From assembly GCA_963762885.1 (NCBI GenBank), contig CAVXNH010000054.1, positions 171,472 through 235,471 on the forward strand: a DNA stretch of 64,000 nt, written 5' to 3'. The position numbers and the translations under genes were made by a program. The stretch comes from JASHVB01 sp963762885. GTDB taxonomy: Bacteria; Pseudomonadota; Alphaproteobacteria; Acetobacterales; Acetobacteraceae. The notes under the pieces are model-generated. The model was not told the origin of the DNA and searched no databases. It worked only from the letters and a program-made list of their open reading frames with translations. Every line of letters starts with the position of its first letter. Position 1 is the stretch's first letter. Positions 52,801 through 62,867 of the stretch are shown one piece after another.

Positions 52801-53828
52801 GCCGCCGCGCTCTCCTGTGCCAACCGCAGCAAATTATCGTCGCTCATCGGCATCGTGCCCTGTTCTGCCGCGTGGATCATCGCCACCAGGCACCGCGTGG
52901 CGGGACATGCGATGCCGTGGTGCTCGCCGTGGTCTGCGATGGGCGCGATCTGCACGTCTACCTCGGTGCGGCGCTTGCGCACCCACAGGTCGCGCCAGAC
53001 CCCCGAATGCGTCTTCGCACTGTCGCGATTAAAATCGACCATCGCCGCGACGCTCGCCCGCGCAGCGGCTTCACTCGCACCGGGGCGAAACGCGCCCACC
53101 TCGAACCCATTGAAGCCGCGCGGCTGCACGCCTTTCGCGAGCGCAACGCTGATCGCCTCCGCACCAAGTTGCCGCCACAGGGGAAGCAGTTCCGGCCGCG
53201 CCAGGCAATCGGCAATGCCGGCCTCGCCAAGCGCCTGCGCAAACAGCATCGCGCCATAGCCCAGCTTGCCCCAAAGATACGCCCAGATATCCGGCGTGGT
53301 GATCGCATCCGGCTCGAAGTCGCGCAACAGCGCATGCAACGCTTGCAATCGAGGCGTGATGACGCCGTCCAGTTCGCCCAGCACCACCGCGCCGCGATTG
53401 CCGAACATGATCTCGCCGGGCGCCATCCAGTCGGCGCCGTAGTTTATGAACGCACCAATCGTGCGCCGGCGTCCGACAATGCCCGCGATGATGTCTTCGT
53501 TCAGCCCGTTCTGCAACGAAAGCACATAACCGTCCTCGGCAAGGAACGGCAGCAGCGTGCGGCTTGCTGCCTCGGTGTGTTGCGCCTTGACCGCCAGGAA
53601 GATGTGCTGCCACGTGCCGGACAGTTCCGCCGGCGTGAAAGCCGGCGCAGTCACGGCGAACTCTTCCACCGGTCCGGTGATGCGCAATCCCTGCGACGCA
53701 TCGCGAATCGCTGCGACGTGGTCCGCCACGACATCGACGAACGTGACGTCGTGCCCCGCCCGTTTCAGCCACGCGCCAGCCGAGCCGCCGATCGCGCCCG
53801 CGCCCCAGATCAGGATTGGCGCCGCCAT
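52797..53828 (-). CDS. Ketopantoate-reductase-like dehydrogenase (PanE/ApbA family)
   Basis: A 343-residue protein from ATG 53828. N-terminal Rossmann motif ILIWGAGAIGGSAGAWLKRA (GxGAIG), then FLAVKAQHTEAASRTL, VLSLQNGLNEDIIAGIVGRR; the C-terminal helical domain carries the likely catalytic Lys in LWGKLGYGAMLFAQAL. Probably an NADPH-dependent 2-oxo-acid reductase. Context with an SDR and a creatininase-like amidohydrolase suggests a catabolic set and not pantothenate synthesis. Confidence 0.85.
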   Translation of the reverse strand: MAAPILIWGAGAIGGSAGAWLKRAGHDVTFVDVVADHVAAIRDASQGLRITGPVEEFAVTAPAFTPAELSGTWQHIFLAVKAQHTEAASRTLLPFLAEDGYVLSLQNGLNEDIIAGIVGRRRTIGAFINYGADWMAPGEIMFGNRGAVVLGELDGVITPRLQALHALLRDFEPDAITTPDIWAYLWGKLGYGAMLFAQALGEAGIADCLARPELLPLWRQLGAEAISVALAKGVQPRGFNGFEVGAFRPGASEAAARASVAAMVDFNRDSAKTHSGVWRDLWVRKRRTEVDVQIAPIADHGEHHGIACPATRCLVAMIHAAEQGTMPMSDDNLLRLAQESAAA

Positions 53829-53829
53829 C

Positions 53830-54525
53830 TCACCAACCCTCGAGCAGGGCACGGGTTTCCAGCACGGCGACTTGCCAGAGTTCAAGCATTTCGGAGTCGT
53901 CGCGCTGGTAGCGGCCGCCGAAATTGCCGTCGTCCAGCATCAGCCGAACCTCGAACGGTGGCAGCGCGCGAAGCTGGTCCACGTCGACCATCGGCTTGGC
54001 GCCTTCCACCGGATCGCGATTCGGCAGGCGGGTCCAGGGAAAATTCTCCATCCAGCTTGCATGGCCGGCGACCGGATCGATGCGTTGCACCGCCGCCGAG
54101 GTCAGCGGCGCACGCCACCAGTCGTGCACGCGCACCCGTGCATCGGGGTTGTCCATCATCCATTCCTGCGCCAGCGACATTGCCGGCTGGTTGCCGCCAT
54201 GGCCGTTGACGATCAGCACGCGGCGGAAGCCGGTTTGCTTCAGGCTGTCGAGCACATCGCGCAGCAGCGCCGCGAACGTTGCCACCCGCAGCGTCACGCT
54301 GCCGGCAAAACTCGTGAAGTACGGCGTGAGGCCATACGGCATGACGGGGAACACCGGGACCCCGAGCGGGTCGGCCGCTTCAACCGCCACCCGTTCGGCA
54401 AGGATGGCGTCGGTCGCAAGAGACAAGCCGGCATGTTGTTCGGTGCTGCCCAGCGGCAGCACACAGCGGTCGTCATGGCGGACCCAGTCCTCGACCATTC
54501 GCCAGTCCATCTCGGCAATGCGCAT
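53830..54525 (-). CDS. Creatininase-family amidohydrolase
   Basis: A 231-residue metal-dependent amidohydrolase. Metal and catalytic motifs: VLPLGSTEQHAGLSLATDAI (E and H), VPVFPVMPYGLTPY, the conserved VLIVNGHGGNQPAMSLAQEW, and VAGHASWMENFPWT (the usual GHAGExET region). It hydrolyses cyclic amides such as creatinine or mycofactocin-type peptides. First gene of the three-gene operon with the ketopantoate-reductase-like and SDR genes; one base separates it from the next. Confidence 0.87.
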   Translation of the reverse strand: MRIAEMDWRMVEDWVRHDDRCVLPLGSTEQHAGLSLATDAILAERVAVEAADPLGVPVFPVMPYGLTPYFTSFAGSVTLRVATFAALLRDVLDSLKQTGFRRVLIVNGHGGNQPAMSLAQEWMMDNPDARVRVHDWWRAPLTSAAVQRIDPVAGHASWMENFPWTRLPNRDPVEGAKPMVDVDQLRALPPFEVRLMLDDGNFGGRYQRDDSEMLELWQVAVLETRALLEGW

Positions 54526-54587
54526 TCTGTCCCCCCGACCGCGATCGATGGCGAACGCTGGAGAGAGATAGCGCGCGCGTCAAGGAA

Positions 54588-54740
54588 ACCTCTCCCGCGG
54601 GAGCGGGAGAGGTCGAGGGCGCGAAGCGCACGAGGGTGAGGGTGATCGGGCCGCACGTAAGCATGTAGAGCGTGCCGACCCGATCACCCTCACCCGGCTC
54701 GCTACGCTTGCCGACCTCTCCCGCCGTAGGCGGGAGAGGT
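54588..54740. repeat. CTCTCCCGC repeat, full two-arm copy
   Basis: ACCTCTCCCGCGGGAGCGGG, core GAGGGTGAGGGTGATCGGGC, CGCACGTAAGCATGTAGAGC, CCGATCACCCTCACCC, and the closing hairpin CTCTCCCGCC-GTA-GGCGGGAGAG. Nearly identical to 24269-24423. Lies between yajC and the creatininase operon. Confidence 0.9.
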
Positions 54741-54748
54741 TTACCAAA

Positions 54749-55120
54749 CTACGACGCTTTCGCCGGCTTGCTGTCGTTCGCGGCGACGGGTCGGATCACG
54801 CTGGTGATCGTCTCGCGCAGCACCGTCACCTTGATGTTGGGCGCGATCTCCACCTCGATCTCGTTCGACGCCACCTGCTTGCCGTCCTTGTCCTGCACCA
54901 TCGGCACGCGTTGCACCGTGCCGAGAATGCCGCCGCCGGTCACCACCCGATCGCCGCGCTTGATCGCGGAAATCATGGCGCGCGCTTCCTTCTGCTTCTG
55001 CTGCTGCGGCCGGATCAGCAGGAAGTAGAACACCGCAAATATCAGCACCAGCGGCAGAAACGAGGTGGCGCTGCCGAGTATGCCGCTGGCATCCTGCGCG
55101 TAGGCGGGGGAAATCAACAT
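54749..55120 (-). CDS. yajC: Preprotein translocase subunit YajC
   Basis: A 123-residue accessory subunit of the SecDF translocase. Short N-terminus (LISPAYAQDASG), one membrane helix (FLPLVLIFAVFYFLLIRPQQ with the diagnostic LIRPQQ), then a cytoplasmic domain (IKRGDRVVTGGGILGTVQRV). The order yajC divergent from a DUF815 ATPase gene is common in alphaproteobacteria. SecD/SecF genes, which usually follow, are not in this stretch. Confidence 0.95.
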   Translation of the reverse strand: MLISPAYAQDASGILGSATSFLPLVLIFAVFYFLLIRPQQQKQKEARAMISAIKRGDRVVTGGGILGTVQRVPMVQDKDGKQVASNEIEVEIAPNIKVTVLRETITSVIRPVAANDSKPAKAS

Positions 55121-55200
55121 TATCCGGGTCCTTGCGGTGATCGCGCCGGGACCATACTTTCCGCCCCCTTTGCGTCAAGCTTTGCCCGGAACCGCCGCCA

Positions 55201-56055
55201 ATGGACCAACGCCTCATCGAGCTTGCCACCCGCATCGCCGAGGCGCTGGAACGCCTCGCCCCACCGCCCATGCAAGCGGTGGCGCTGGATGCGGCGGAGG
55301 CCTTCGTCTGGTATCCCGCACCGCCCCACCTCGCGCCGGTGACCAAAGTCTCGCGCGTCGATATTGCCCTGCTGCAAGGCGTGGAACGGCAGAAACAGAT
55401 CCTGCTGGACAACACGCTGCGATTCGCCCACGGGCTGCCGGCGAACAACGCCATGCTGTGGGGCGCGCGCGGCATGGGCAAGTCGTCGCTGGTCAAGGCG
55501 GTGCATGCGGTGGTGAACGCCCAGCTTGGCGACGTGCTGGCGCTGGTGGAAATCCATCGCGAGGACATCCGCTCCCTGCCGGACCTGCTGAACGTGCTGC
55601 GCGGCCAATCCCGCCGCTGCCTGATCCTGTGCGACGACCTGTCGTTCGAACGCGAGGACTCCGACTACAAGGCGCTGAAATCGGTGCTGGAAGGTGGCAT
55701 CGAGGGCCGGCCGGACAACGTGCTGTTCTACGCCACGTCGAACCGCCGCCACCTGATGCCGCGCGACATGATCGAGAACGAACGCGCCACCGCGATCAAT
55801 CCCTCCGAAGCGACCGAGGAAAAAGTCTCACTGTCGGACCGCTTCGGCCTCTGGCTCGGCTTTCATAATTGCGATCAGGACACGTTTTTCGCGATGATCG
55901 AGGGCTATGCCGCTGCCATGCACCTGCCGATCGACACCGACTCGTTGCGTGCGCGCGCCGTGGAATGGTCGGTGACAAGGGGTGCCCGATCCGGCCGCGT
56001 GGCCTGGCAGTTCATCCAGGATCTTGCCGGAACGCTGGGGGTCAAGCCGGGCTGA
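55201..56055 (+). CDS. DUF815-family AAA+-type ATPase
   Basis: A 284-residue P-loop protein. Walker A is GARGMGKSSLVKAV; Walker B is CLILCDDLSFERED (LILCDDL); then DYKALKSVLEGGIEGRPDNV, LFYATSNRRHLMPR (sensor 1) and SDRFGLWLGFHNCDQDTFFA. This is the typical alphaproteobacterial DUF815 protein. Function unknown; it probably acts in a stress or quality-control role. Divergent from yajC with an 80-base gap. Confidence 0.9.
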   Translation: MDQRLIELATRIAEALERLAPPPMQAVALDAAEAFVWYPAPPHLAPVTKVSRVDIALLQGVERQKQILLDNTLRFAHGLPANNAMLWGARGMGKSSLVKAVHAVVNAQLGDVLALVEIHREDIRSLPDLLNVLRGQSRRCLILCDDLSFEREDSDYKALKSVLEGGIEGRPDNVLFYATSNRRHLMPRDMIENERATAINPSEATEEKVSLSDRFGLWLGFHNCDQDTFFAMIEGYAAAMHLPIDTDSLRARAVEWSVTRGARSGRVAWQFIQDLAGTLGVKPG

Positions 56056-57731
56056 ATGGAACCCGCCCCCAGCCTGGTTGCCGTATCGCGCAACACGCCC
56101 TGGCGCAGACTGCTTCCATTGCCGCCGGGCGGTGTCCTCGAAACCGCCCTGCTCGATTCTTCTGGCCTGCTGCATCTCGCTCGGCCAAGGTCAGGACCGC
56201 AACTGGGATCTGCTCAATTACCATCTTTATAATGCGTACAGCTTCGTAGATGGCCGCTTCAATCGCGATCTCTTCCCGGTCGGCGTTCAAAGCTACTATA
56301 ATCCCCTCCTCGATCTGCCGTACTACTGGGCGTCGGTCGAACTTTTCCCTGGCCTGCCGCGTCTTGTTGGGTTCCTGGCGGGCATCCCCTTCGGCCTGTT
56401 GATCGTGGTCGTATTGCGCATCGCGCGCATTGTTCTGCCGCCGACAGGGCCGGCCGACGCATGGCTCGCACCGATCGCAACAGCCATCGGTGTCAGCGGC
56501 ACGGCGACGTGGTCGGAAATCGGCACGACGTATGGCGACATTCCGGTAGCGGCGCTGGCGTTAGCCGGCTTTCTGGCGCCGCTGTCATTGCTGCCGCACC
56601 GCAACTCCGTGCGGGGCACGGCGTGGAATCTGGCGATGCTGACCGCCGGATTTCTGATCGGCTGCGCCGCGGGGTTCAAGCCCACAGCGTGCATCCTGGC
56701 GCCCGGCGTGCTCGCCGCTCTCGCTCTGACGGCCGGAAGCACACGGCGGGCCTGCACCGGCGCAGTGCTATTCTGCCTCGGCTGGGCGATGGGGTTTGCG
56801 CTCGTCTATGCCTGGTGGGGATGGCTGCTCTACCGGCGGTTCGGCAATCCGTTCTTTCCTTTGTTCAACCCAATCTTCAAATCGGTCTGGGTGCCAACGG
56901 GCAGTGTTTCCGACACCCGCTTCATGCCGCGCGACGCATGGCAGGCGCTGTTCTATCCGTTTTTTTGGCTGCGCGGCCGCTCCTTCGTCGTCGCCGAGGT
57001 CGAGGTTCGCGATCCACGCTTTGCCCTGGCCTATCTCTCAATCGCGGCTCTGGCCCTTGCCGCGCTGGTGCGGCGCATCGGCGGAGCAGGACCAGGCCAA
57101 CAAGGGGAGGGGGAGGATCGTCACGTCCAGCCGGTCGCGGTCGCCATCTGCATCTTCGTGGTTGTGGCATACATGGCGTGGGAGCGCATGTCGTCGAATT
57201 CTACGCTATGCGCTTGGCCTGGAAGTGCTGACGGGGATCGTCATCGTCTTCGGGCTGAGCACCGCGGCGGCACACTTGCACTGGGCGCGCAGTTCCCCAA
57301 AGCGGCTGCCATTTGCGTGCGCGATCCTGCTCGTCGCCATTGTCGCGGTGTCCTCCCGTCCCGGTTGGGGACGCCTCAGGCATTACGGCAGCCTCGTGTT
57401 CGACATCCATGCCCCCGCGATTCCCGACGGCGCGACGATCATCCTCGCCGACAAGCCGATCGGCTTCGTTGCGCCATTCCTGCGCGGCAGGGACATTTCA
57501 TTCGTCGGCCTCGCCGAGGTACCCGCGACCGGACTGCTGCCCGACGCCATCCAACGCCGCGTGCGCCGCGCCGCGCCGGTGTTGGTCCTGATCGACAAGC
57601 CATCCGCCGCCTATGCCGCGCTACTGCGGGCGTATGGCACCCAGATCGATCCCGTCACCTGCCAACCCATCGCCAACGAATTCGATCGCGGACTCGCGCT
57701 GTGCGGCACGCAACCCGCCGGCGGCCCATAG
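56056..57731 (+). CDS. Polytopic membrane protein, GT-C glycosyltransferase-like, two frameshifts
   Basis: From ATG 56056 (directly behind the DUF815 stop) the protein opens EPAPSLVAVSRNTPWRRLL; near 56140-56155 the frame changes to ILLACCISLGQGQDRNWDLL, NYHLYNAYSFVDGRF with the acidic DRNWD motif that is usual in the first loop of GT-C enzymes. About ten hydrophobic helices follow. Near 57190-57205 the frame changes again and continues YALGLEVLTGIVIVFGLS to AGGP. Repaired length about 557 residues. It probably transfers a sugar from a lipid carrier, but the acceptor is unknown. Confidence 0.65.
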
Positions 57732-57835
57732 TATACCAGCCCGCCAAACGATCAACTCTCGACGGCTTCGCACGGACCGCCCCGACCGTGCGAAGCCGTC
57801 CAGAGTCGAATCGTTCGGCGGGCTGGTATCGCACG
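57727..57835. repeat. ATACCAGCCCGCC terminal inverted repeat element
   Basis: TATACCAGCCCGCCAAACGA at the left and TCGTTCGGCGGGCTGGTATC at the right are inverted; inside, GACGGCTTCGCACGG pairs with CCGTGCGAAGCCGTC. About 108 bases with no protein. The same terminal sequence occurs at 58183. Confidence 0.85.
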
Positions 57836-57883
57836 CCGTCGACTGCACCTAGAACTCCCTTCGGCAAGCGAAAGGAGCCCCCC

Positions 57884-58153
57884 ATGTTCGATTTCTTGTC
57901 GTTCGACCGCTTCGTGACCCCCAGCATCATCCATGTCGTTTTCGTGCTCGGCCTGCTGGTGATCGCCGTCGGAACGCTGATCCGCGTACTGATCGGCATC
58001 TGGTCCTTCAGCATATTCAGTGGCGTTCTCCTGCCGCTGATCGCCATGTGCGCGCTGGCGCTGCTGTGGCGGATCTACTGCGAACTGATCCTGGTGTTCT
58101 TCGACATGCGCGATAAGCTGGCGACGATCGCCGGCCGTACCACACAGCCCTGA
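57884..58153 (+). CDS. DUF4282 small membrane protein
   Basis: An 89-residue protein with GGAG upstream of ATG 57884: MFDFLSFDRFVTPSIIHVVF, VLGLLVIAVGTLIRVL, then a second hydrophobic stretch (VLLPLIAMCALALLWRIYCE) and LILVFFDMRDKLATI. The FDRFVTP start, two helices and the RIYCELIL motif define DUF4282. Inner-membrane protein of unknown function. It sits between two ATACCAGCC elements. Confidence 0.85.
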   Translation: MFDFLSFDRFVTPSIIHVVFVLGLLVIAVGTLIRVLIGIWSFSIFSGVLLPLIAMCALALLWRIYCELILVFFDMRDKLATIAGRTTQP

Positions 58154-58164
58154 ACCAGCGTTAT

Positions 58165-58340
58165 ACCAGCCTGCGGCAATAGTGACTTATACCAGCCCGC
58201 AGAACGATTGACGTACAGGCCGAACCGCCCCAACCGTCATGGCCGGGCTTGATGTACAGCCCGGCCATGACCATCGGGGCGGTTCGTACGAAGTCGTCGA
58301 GAGTCGATCGTTAGGCGGGGTGGTATTATGTGTCATGCCC
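58165..58340. repeat. ATACCAGCCCGC element with nested CCGTCATGGCCGG palindrome
   Basis: Outer arms TTATACCAGCCCGCAGAACG and the inverted GATCGTTAGGCGGGGTGGTA; inner arms GAACCGCCCCAACCGTCATG and its inverted partner CATGACCATCGGGGCGGTTC. It combines the repeat of 57727 with the core of the repeats at 35893 and 42726. The rest of 58154-58449 has no gene. Confidence 0.8.
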
Positions 58341-58449
58341 GGGCTTGCCCCGGCCACCCACGACTTTTCCAGTTGCCATAGACAAAGTCTCGGATGGCTG
58401 GCCTTCGTCGGCCATGCCATGGGTGAGCCGGCATCAACGCAGTCTGCTA

Positions 58450-59409
58450 TTACTCCGTCACCCGCCGCAGGAACGCGTCCATCGCCACGGCGGCCCGATC
58501 CGCCAACGCGTTCGGGAACAGCGTGAAACCGTGCGCGCCGCCCGGATAGACTTGCAACTCCGCGTCATTGCCTGCGGCGATCCAGCGCGAGTACATGAAC
58601 ATCGAGTCGTCGAGCAACGCGTCCGCTGTCCCGACACTGAACAGCGCCGGAGGCAGATCGTGCAATGACGCATAGAGCGGCGAAATGTCCGGATCGCGCC
58701 GGTCCGGCACCGCCGGCAGGAACGCGTTGTAGAACTGCACGATGTCGCCGGTGCGCAAAACCAGCCGTCGGCTGCCGAACGCACGCTGGCTCGGCGTCAT
58801 CGTCATGTCGAAGGCCCCGTACACCAGGTTCGCGCCGCGAAACCCGGTGTAGCCGTGCCGGTCGCGCATCCGCAGCACCGTGACCGCCGCTAAATGCCCG
58901 CCCGCCAACTCGCCGCCGATGGTCAAAGCATCGGTCCCGAACTCTGCCTTCGCGTGACCGACCAGCCACATCGCCGCCGACTCGCAATCGTCGGGACCGG
59001 CCGGATACGGGTGCTCTGGCGCCAGCCGGTACTCCACGCTGACCACCGCCAGGCCGGTATTATCGGCGATGCGCTCCAGCATCGGATCCTGCATATCGGC
59101 TCCGCCCAGCACCCATCCGCCGCCGTGGATGTGAAGATAGACACCGCGCGGATGCGGCGGTGCGATGATGCGGAGGGAAAACTCGTGGCCGTCCTTGCCG
59201 GAAATCTGCCGCGTCCGGGCGCGTGGCGACATGACCAGCGGCGGAAACGGTCCCTCGCCGCGGCGCCGCGCCGCACGCGTGGCCGCCGCACCGGCGACCC
59301 ACCAATCCGGAGTGCCGGTCAGCACTTTTACCATGGCCTCGTTCAGCGCGCGGGTCTCACGCGTCACCGCGTCCGGACGGAACACCGCAGGATCGAACGT
59401 GTTGGCCAT
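58450..59409 (-). CDS. Alpha/beta-hydrolase of the HSL family, catalytic serine codon altered
   Basis: A 319-residue protein with the HSL-family N-terminal features: YLHIHGGGWVLGGADMQDPM (oxyanion motif HGGG), VVSVEYRLAPEHPYPAGPDD. The nucleophile elbow reads GGELAGGHLA where the family has G-(D/E)-S-A-G-G: the TCG serine codon appears as TTG (Leu), a single C-to-T change. The downstream Asp (SVGTADALLDDS) and His (YPGGAHGFTLFP) of the triad remain. As written the enzyme should be inactive. It follows the MFS gene by 23 bases on the same strand. Confidence 0.85.
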   Translation of the reverse strand: MANTFDPAVFRPDAVTRETRALNEAMVKVLTGTPDWWVAGAAATRAARRRGEGPFPPLVMSPRARTRQISGKDGHEFSLRIIAPPHPRGVYLHIHGGGWVLGGADMQDPMLERIADNTGLAVVSVEYRLAPEHPYPAGPDDCESAAMWLVGHAKAEFGTDALTIGGELAGGHLAAVTVLRMRDRHGYTGFRGANLVYGAFDMTMTPSQRAFGSRRLVLRTGDIVQFYNAFLPAVPDRRDPDISPLYASLHDLPPALFSVGTADALLDDSMFMYSRWIAAGNDAELQVYPGGAHGFTLFPNALADRAAVAMDAFLRRVTE

Positions 59410-59431
59410 CGCTTGCCTCCATGCAACGCAG

Positions 59432-60722
59432 TCAGCTTAATGCACGACCGCGTGTCTCCGGCATCATGCAGAACACCACGCCGCATACCAGTCCCACGGC
59501 CATCACGTACCAGGCAATGCCCAACGGCTGGCCGTTGTGCACGAACCACGCAGCGATCAATGGCGCGGTGCCGGCGAATAAAGCCGAGGCGATCTGGTAC
59601 GGAACGCCAATCCCGCAGGTGCGCACCCGGGTGGGAAACAGCTCGCAGAACAGCGCCGGCATGACGCCATCGATCATCGCGATCAACGTGCAACCGACGA
59701 TGTCGACGATCAAAAACGTCATGAAATCGCCGTTACCGAGCGCCGAGAACATCGGATATGCCAGCACCAGGAAACCAAAGGCGCTGGCGATCAACAGAGG
59801 CTTGCGGCCGACATGGTCGGACAATGCCGCCGCGGCCGGTACCGCGACACAGAACACGGCCAGCGAGATCGTGCCTCCGATCAGTCCTTTTTCCAGCGGC
59901 AGCTTGCCCGCGAGGTTGGCATAGGTCGGCAGGAACACCGTCCAGGTATAGAACATCACCGTCGTCACCTGCACCGAGAACACGAACAACGTCTCGCGCG
60001 GATGCTGCCGGGACGCCTCGAACATCGGCCATCCCGCTTTTTCCCCCCGCTGCTCCATCGCAACGAAATGCGGCGTCTCCGGCAGGCGCAACCGGATCCA
60101 CAATCCGTACAGCGAGATCAGCGCGCCAATAAGGAACGGCACGCGCCAACCCCAGCTTCCCAATGCCGGTTGCGGAATCAGGTTGGTGGTCAGTGCCGCA
60201 ACGCCGGTGGCGAGCAATATGGCAATGCCGATGCTGACGAGTTGGCTGGAACCGACGAAAGCGCGCCGCTGCACCGGCGCGTGTTCGACCAGGAAGACGG
60301 TGGAGCTTTGGAACTCGGCGCCAGCCGAAAAGCCCTGCAGCAACCGAGCGAACAGGATCAGCAACGGAGAAGCGATGCCGATCGACGCGTAGGACGGCAC
60401 CAGCGCGACCACCAGGCTGCCAGAGTCCCATCATCAGGATTGTCAGCGACAGGATCTGCCGGCGCCCGTAGCGGTCGGCCAGCGGCGACAGCACGATCGA
60501 TCCGATCGGGCGCATCAAAAAGCCCAGCGCAAAGGTCAGCAACGCTGCGATGATCGAACTCGTCGGATCGTCGGCCGGAAAGATCGACCGCGAGAACACC
60601 CCAGCCAGCAATCCATACACAGTCCAGTCGTACCACTCGATGCCGTTGCCGATCGCACCGGCGACGATGGTGCGGGGCGTGTAGTTTTCCGTTTCGACAT
60701 AAGCGATGACCGGGTCATTCAT
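59432..60722 (-). CDS. MFS transporter of the metabolite:H+ symporter type, with frameshift
   Basis: N-terminus NDPVIAYVETENYTPRTIVA, then GNGIEWYDWTVYGLLAGVFS, whose E-W-Y-D-(W/F) pattern and the loop PLADRYGRRQILSLTIL (MFS signature) are typical of the KgtP/ProP group. Near 60415-60425 the frame changes (after MMGLWQ) and resumes VALVPSYASIGIASPLLILF, ARLLQGFSAGAEFQSS. Repaired length about 430 residues, 12 helices. Likely imports an organic acid or betaine-like solute. Upstream on the same strand lie hyuB and hyuA; substrate may be the hydantoin or oxoproline-type compound they act on. Confidence 0.88.
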
Positions 60723-60744
60723 GGTTCGCCTCCGCATTGAAAAA

Positions 60745-60912
60745 CCTCTCCCGCGGGAGCGGGAGAGGTCGAGACGCGATAGCGACGAGGGTGAGGGTGA
60801 TCGGGCTGCACCGTACCTAGCAGCGCGCCCCGCGTCAAATTCGGAGTGAACCGCAGCACCCTCACCCGCCGTGCCTCGGCACGGCGACCTCTCCCACTTC
60901 GTGGGCGAGGTT
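60745..60912. repeat. CTCTCCCGC repeat, full copy overlapping the hyuB 3' end
   Basis: ACCTCTCCCGCGGGAGCGGG, core GAGGGTGAGGGTGATCGGGC, then CACCCTCACCCGCC and CGACCTCTCCCACTTCGTGG. The right arm encodes the last residues of HyuB (EVGEVAVPRHGG) and its stop codon. Confidence 0.85.
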
Positions 60913-62867
60913 TTGTGCCAACCTCGCCAGCACCTCATTGACCGTCGTGGCATCGTACGGCCCGGACCCGCCCTCGTGCAGCTCCCGATAAACTCGCCCC
61001 TGGGCATAGCGCTGCACCCCAAGCGGCAGGCCCGGCAGCCAATCGGCGATCAGCTCCGCGGCCGTGCGATGCACGCGTTCCCATTCGCTGCGGCCTGGTC
61101 CGAAATCGTACGCCGCAAGCGGGCCCCGCGCCGCCCGCAACCGCACCCGCAGATCTTCCGTCGCCGCCACATCGACCACGCCCTCAACCACCACCACGCC
61201 ATACGCGTCGCGGGCGCGCGCCGCCGACACCAACCCCGCGACCACATCGCGCGCCACGGCATCCGGATCACGCTCCAGCGGATCGCCGAAGCCGCCGCCG
61301 CCGCCGCTCCACATCCGGATCCGCTCCCCGAGTTCGGGCCGATAGACCGTGCGCTTGCCGATATCGTGCAGCACATCGCCGCGCTGCCCGGTATTGCCGC
61401 AAACGCTGCCGCCACCCCCGCCGAACACGCCCAGCTTCCGAAGCGGAACCGGTCCTTGCCGCGCATCACCACCACCGCGCTCGGATGCCGCACCTCCAGC
61501 TCGTAACTAACTCCGAACCCGCCGCGATACCGCCCCGCACCTTCGGAATCCGGCACCAGCCCAAAGCCGCGCACCAGCACCGGCGCTTCGGATTCCAATA
61601 TTTCCGTCGGCACGTTACGCAGGAACGCCACCGAGAAATCCGTCCCGGAAATCCCATCCCGATCCGGGCCGCCGGCCGACCCACCCGGAATCGGGTTCGC
61701 CACCACCACACGTCCCGTAGCCCCCAGTTCGGATGTCGAAATATACGAAATCACCACGGTGTTGCCGCCGCCCGCCGGGACCTCGCCCGGCAGCGCCTTC
61801 GACAGCGCGCCGACCACCAGATCATGGATGCGCATCGCCGTGGTGAACCGCATGCCGCACGCCGCCGGAAACCGAGCGTTCACCACCGACGCCTCCGGCA
61901 GCACCAGGTCGATGCAGCGCTGGATGCCGGCGTTGATGTGGATCGCCTCCGACTTCGTCACCACAAAGTTCGTCAGCCCCAGCGACAGGAACGGATGGTG
62001 TCGCATCCCGCCGGTGGGCAAATTCAGTGCGGCCCGCACCTGCGGATCCGATCCGGTGTAGTCCAGCGTCACCCGCCCATCGCCATGAGACACCAGTTTC
62101 ACCGTGATCCGCACGGGAATGTCACTGATGTAGTCGTCCTCGAAATACTCGGTGAAGCGGTATTCGCCTGGCGGAATGCGCGCCAGCACGTCGCGCGTGA
62201 TGCGCTCCGTACGGTCGATCGTGCCGTTCATCGCCTCGGTCACCGCAGCGCGGCCGTAGCGTTGCGCCAGCCGTTCCATGCGCTGTTCGGCTTTGGCCAG
62301 CGCCGCCGTGCACGCGGTCAAATCGCCCCAGTTCAGCGCCGGGATGCGGCAGTTGTCGGCGAATACATTCCACATTTCGGCGTTCAGCTCGCCGCGCCGA
62401 TACAGCCGGAACGGCCGCAGCCGAATTCCCTCCTGGAACACCTCGTTGTTCTGCATGTCGATGCTGCCGGGGGCATACCCGCCGACATCGGTGCAGTGGA
62501 TGAACGCCCAGGCGAAGCACAGCACCTTGCCATCCACGAAGATCGGCCGGAACAGATAGATGTCGTTCAGGTGCATCACCATCCCGCCTGTCGAGTACGG
62601 ATCGTTGGTGAGCAATACGTCGCCCGGTTCCCAATCGTCGAACGCCCGAGTGCCGGCGTGCATCGGCACCCCCATGATCGGCGTCGCGCCGCTGCCATAC
62701 GGATACGCGAACACCTCTCCCTCAGGCGTCACCAGCGCGACAGCAAAATCCTGCGTCTCCTTGACGAAGGTGGTGTGCGACGACCGCGGCAAAATCCACG
62801 CCATCTCATCCACGACGGCCTTGAACAGATTGGCGAAGATCTCGATGCCGGCAGCGTCCTGGCTCAT
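60862..62867 (-). CDS. hyuB: Hydantoinase B / oxoprolinase subunit, with frameshift
   Basis: From ATG 62867: AGIEIFANLFKAVVDEMAWI, SSHTTFVKETQDFAVALVTP, FDDWEPGDVLLTNDPYSTGG, MVMHLNDIYLFRPIF and WAFIHCTDVGGYAPGS, all diagnostic of the HyuB family. Near 61418-61428 the frame changes after GKDRFRFGSW and continues GVFGGGGGSVCG and MWSGGGGGFGDPLERDPDAV, the usual C-terminus. Repaired length about 668 residues. With HyuA it forms an ATP-dependent lactam-opening amidohydrolase. Start overlaps the hyuA stop by ATGA; the 3' end is supplied by a repeat. Confidence 0.9.
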
